Assembly (NCBI GenBank): GCA_015227615.1 | Contig: JAALGZ010000025.1 | Span: forward strand, 372,001-436,000 | DNA: 64,000 nucleotides | From: Labyrinthula sp. Ha | Lineage: Eukaryota; Sar; Bigyra; Labyrinthulida; Labyrinthulaceae | Direction of reading: 5' to 3' | In this document: one piece after another, positions 62,123-64,000 of the stretch | Layout: every line of letters begins with the position of its first letter | Position numbering within the stretch: the first letter of the stretch is position 1 | The notes under the pieces: generated by a model | Told to the model about the DNA's origin: nothing | Seen by the model: the letters and a program-made list of their open reading frames with translations, nothing else | Database searches by the model: none | Made by a program: the position numbers and the translations under genes

Positions 62123-64000
62123 TATCAGGGAGATTGGCATAACTCACATTCTTTAGTAATCAGCTATGTAACTTTTCCTCTCGCTAAGGCTGCAACGGAG
62201 TTACAAGCTACCCACACCAATTGTATCAAATACTTTATGGCTACCCTGGGTTCCATTTTAAAGGTTTTTTAGTTGCATAACTTTTTCACTTTAAGATAAA
62301 AATGGAAAGGTATTCTTAGATAGAAGAAGCTCTTCAAACCCACCTTGAAGACTTATAACATAATCATCAAAAGGAGTATCAGCAGAATTTCCAGAAAACT
62401 TTAATTAACAACAAAGAAACGCTATGCTGGGTTCATATTAGAATAGTCTTAACGTTTTCTCATAGATCAAACTGAAGAGTGGTGCTGCTCCATTCAATGT
62501 TTAACGAGGGGAGGTACTAAAACAATCGCTGAAAACTATATCTCTTGACCAACTTCTGGAATATCACTATCAAACCGTGAGGAGATGTCAGCATGAGACC
62601 ACGTCAAAAATCAAATAACTATTCGGGAAGAGAATAAATATGTGTAAAAAAACAACAACTCTAATGAGTCAGAAATTGGAAAAGATGTACGGATGCTATA
62701 TAACAAAGGAAACAGAAAACTACGACTACGTTGCTGCAGAATAGGTTAATTTACGGACGGTTCTATTCAATCCACAAGAGTTATTTACGGATGAAGTTCC
62801 ATTTTCAAATTATTCTTAATAATTTCGGTTAGTTTGAACTTTCCTCTCGAACAGTGTGTGCGTACTAACTACAAATAGTAGTACGGGGTCTGAGAGGCTA
62901 ATATACTTTCAAAAGGGGTGTTTATATACATCCCTTAATAATTTATTAGTTTTGAAATTACTAGGAAGAATAGAATTTTAAGAACGGTTCTTTATGTTTC
63001 TAAGTAAATGTTCCATCTTTTAGCATATTTAGGGTCTCAGATAAACCATTTTCAAAGTACTCTAAAATGATCTCGATTCGCAGGGAATTAGTGGAAGCAG
63101 GGGGGGGAGCGAGTATTATTAACCGTTGCGAATGTGTGGGGTGCTCTGAAAACACTTCATTAGTAAAGTTTGCAGATGTCAATTTATGCTTGTCACAGGG
63201 ATCATCAACAAACTTGGACTCGCCTCGGAAGAGAAAACCAAGATGCAAAACATGTGAATGAAAGTCAGATAGTAGGATAAACTCGTATTCAGCAAAGTCT
63301 TATAGTTTGTACTTTTTTATTTGCCCGCACCATTGAAGTTCAAACCAACATGACTTTTGGCCTAAAGATTCATTCCAAAAAGCATATTCACCATTCGAAC
63401 TTTCCATATGTAATCTTTCAACTCACACGCATTGCAGCAACATTAATTCATGGCACCCGTTTCATTAAAATACTTTTGCTCGAGTAAATACCTTGAAGTT
63501 TTCACTTGAACCCCCTTCTTTCAATCTTATTTGTGTGTAAGGGGTTACGAAAATTTATGTTTTGAAATAGCGCTTCTATATCTTTTTTTCGCTGTTTTGT
63601 ATCTCTTGTAACAGTTTCAGTTTCAAACATTTTTTCGAAAGGCTTTCTTTTCAAGCTTGAATGCTCAGTTCAGAGAAGGGGCTCGCATACTACATATCCC
63701 CTTATTGTATTTTTTATCTTCCTATGTATATCCCCTTCGCATATATGAACATCATCCCCTGCTTCACGTGCAGGTTCTCTATATTTCGCTCAAAATTCGA
63801 GTTTAATTCATAAGAAGGTTCTACAATATAGTTCATGAGGTTTGAATATATCTGTTTATGTTTATTTTATGTTATTTTTCACTTCAATTCATAACTATCT
63901 GCATCCATCATTCGGCCATGCCGTGACCATTGACCTCCTAATATCTTTCGCTCTTATTGTAGTTCAATTTGAAATTTAATTGTTATAGATTATTATGTTT
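62123..64000. other. Intergenic DNA at right edge
   Basis: No supportable gene. Overlapping open frames on both strands at 63000-63261 (64 and 82 codons) surround a G-run at 63101-63107. I recognise no family in either, so neither is called. Confidence 0.35.

Noticed and set aside
63000-63261. Overlapping ORFs on both strands (82 and 64 codons)
   Set aside because: No recognisable family, no splice context, and a G-run in the middle; insufficient evidence for either strand.

Overview
The window is AT-rich eukaryotic nuclear DNA from what looks like a free-living protist or alga. Three things show this: a conserved cytosolic ribosomal protein gene (uS3) split by spliceosomal introns, use of all three standard stop codons, and long gene-poor intergenic stretches with decayed LTR retrotransposons. 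A Ser/Pro/Thr-repeat surface protein and kinase-less LRR-ROCO genes with one LRR per exon recall stramenopiles (brown algae carry such genes). That lineage call is an inference only.

Layout: 1-9.5 kb is gene-poor with one GC-richer inverted-repeat patch. From 9.5 to 12.1 kb lies a small gene cluster: uS3 (+), an unrecognised 73-residue tail-anchored protein (+), and a sigma-like glutathione transferase (-). ROCO gene A (+) is at 14.6-17.2 kb and a Cys-rich/Ser-Pro-rich membrane protein (+) at 18.7-19.4 kb. A second glutathione transferase (-) is at 23.8-24.4 kb, a decayed Copia element at 25.3-26.8 kb, and ROCO gene B (-) at 27.9-30.5 kb. The stretch 30.5-38 kb is gene-poor with an integrase-like relic. 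A membrane-anchored leishmanolysin-like metallopeptidase (+) and a convergent small Cys-rich membrane protein (-) occupy 38-40.1 kb. From 40.5 to 54.4 kb is a tandem ROCO array: the relic 5' end of one copy, then genes C and D (-), separated by an almost identical 4.3 kb duplicated spacer. From 54.4 to 64 kb no convincing gene was found apart from one short ROCO relic.

Main result: the large single-frame ROCO reading frames are only the last exons of four longer genes. Each gene has seven very short introns (26-32 nt, all phase 2). When these are removed, all four give one continuous protein of 791-818 residues: a short N-terminal cap, about five LRRs with roughly one per exon, then a Roc GTPase and a COR domain. 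The lengths of exons 1-7 (74, 105, 81, 81, 75, 84, 93 nt) are the same in all four copies although the introns vary in length and sequence. This is strong comparative evidence for the model. The metallopeptidase gene has two introns of the same kind (30 and 32 nt), whereas uS3 has ordinary ones (223 and 111 nt). Copies C and D are near-identical at the 3' end and in the spacer but very different in the LRR and early Roc region. This suggests a recognition-type family that diversifies its LRRs while its switch/COR core is homogenised.
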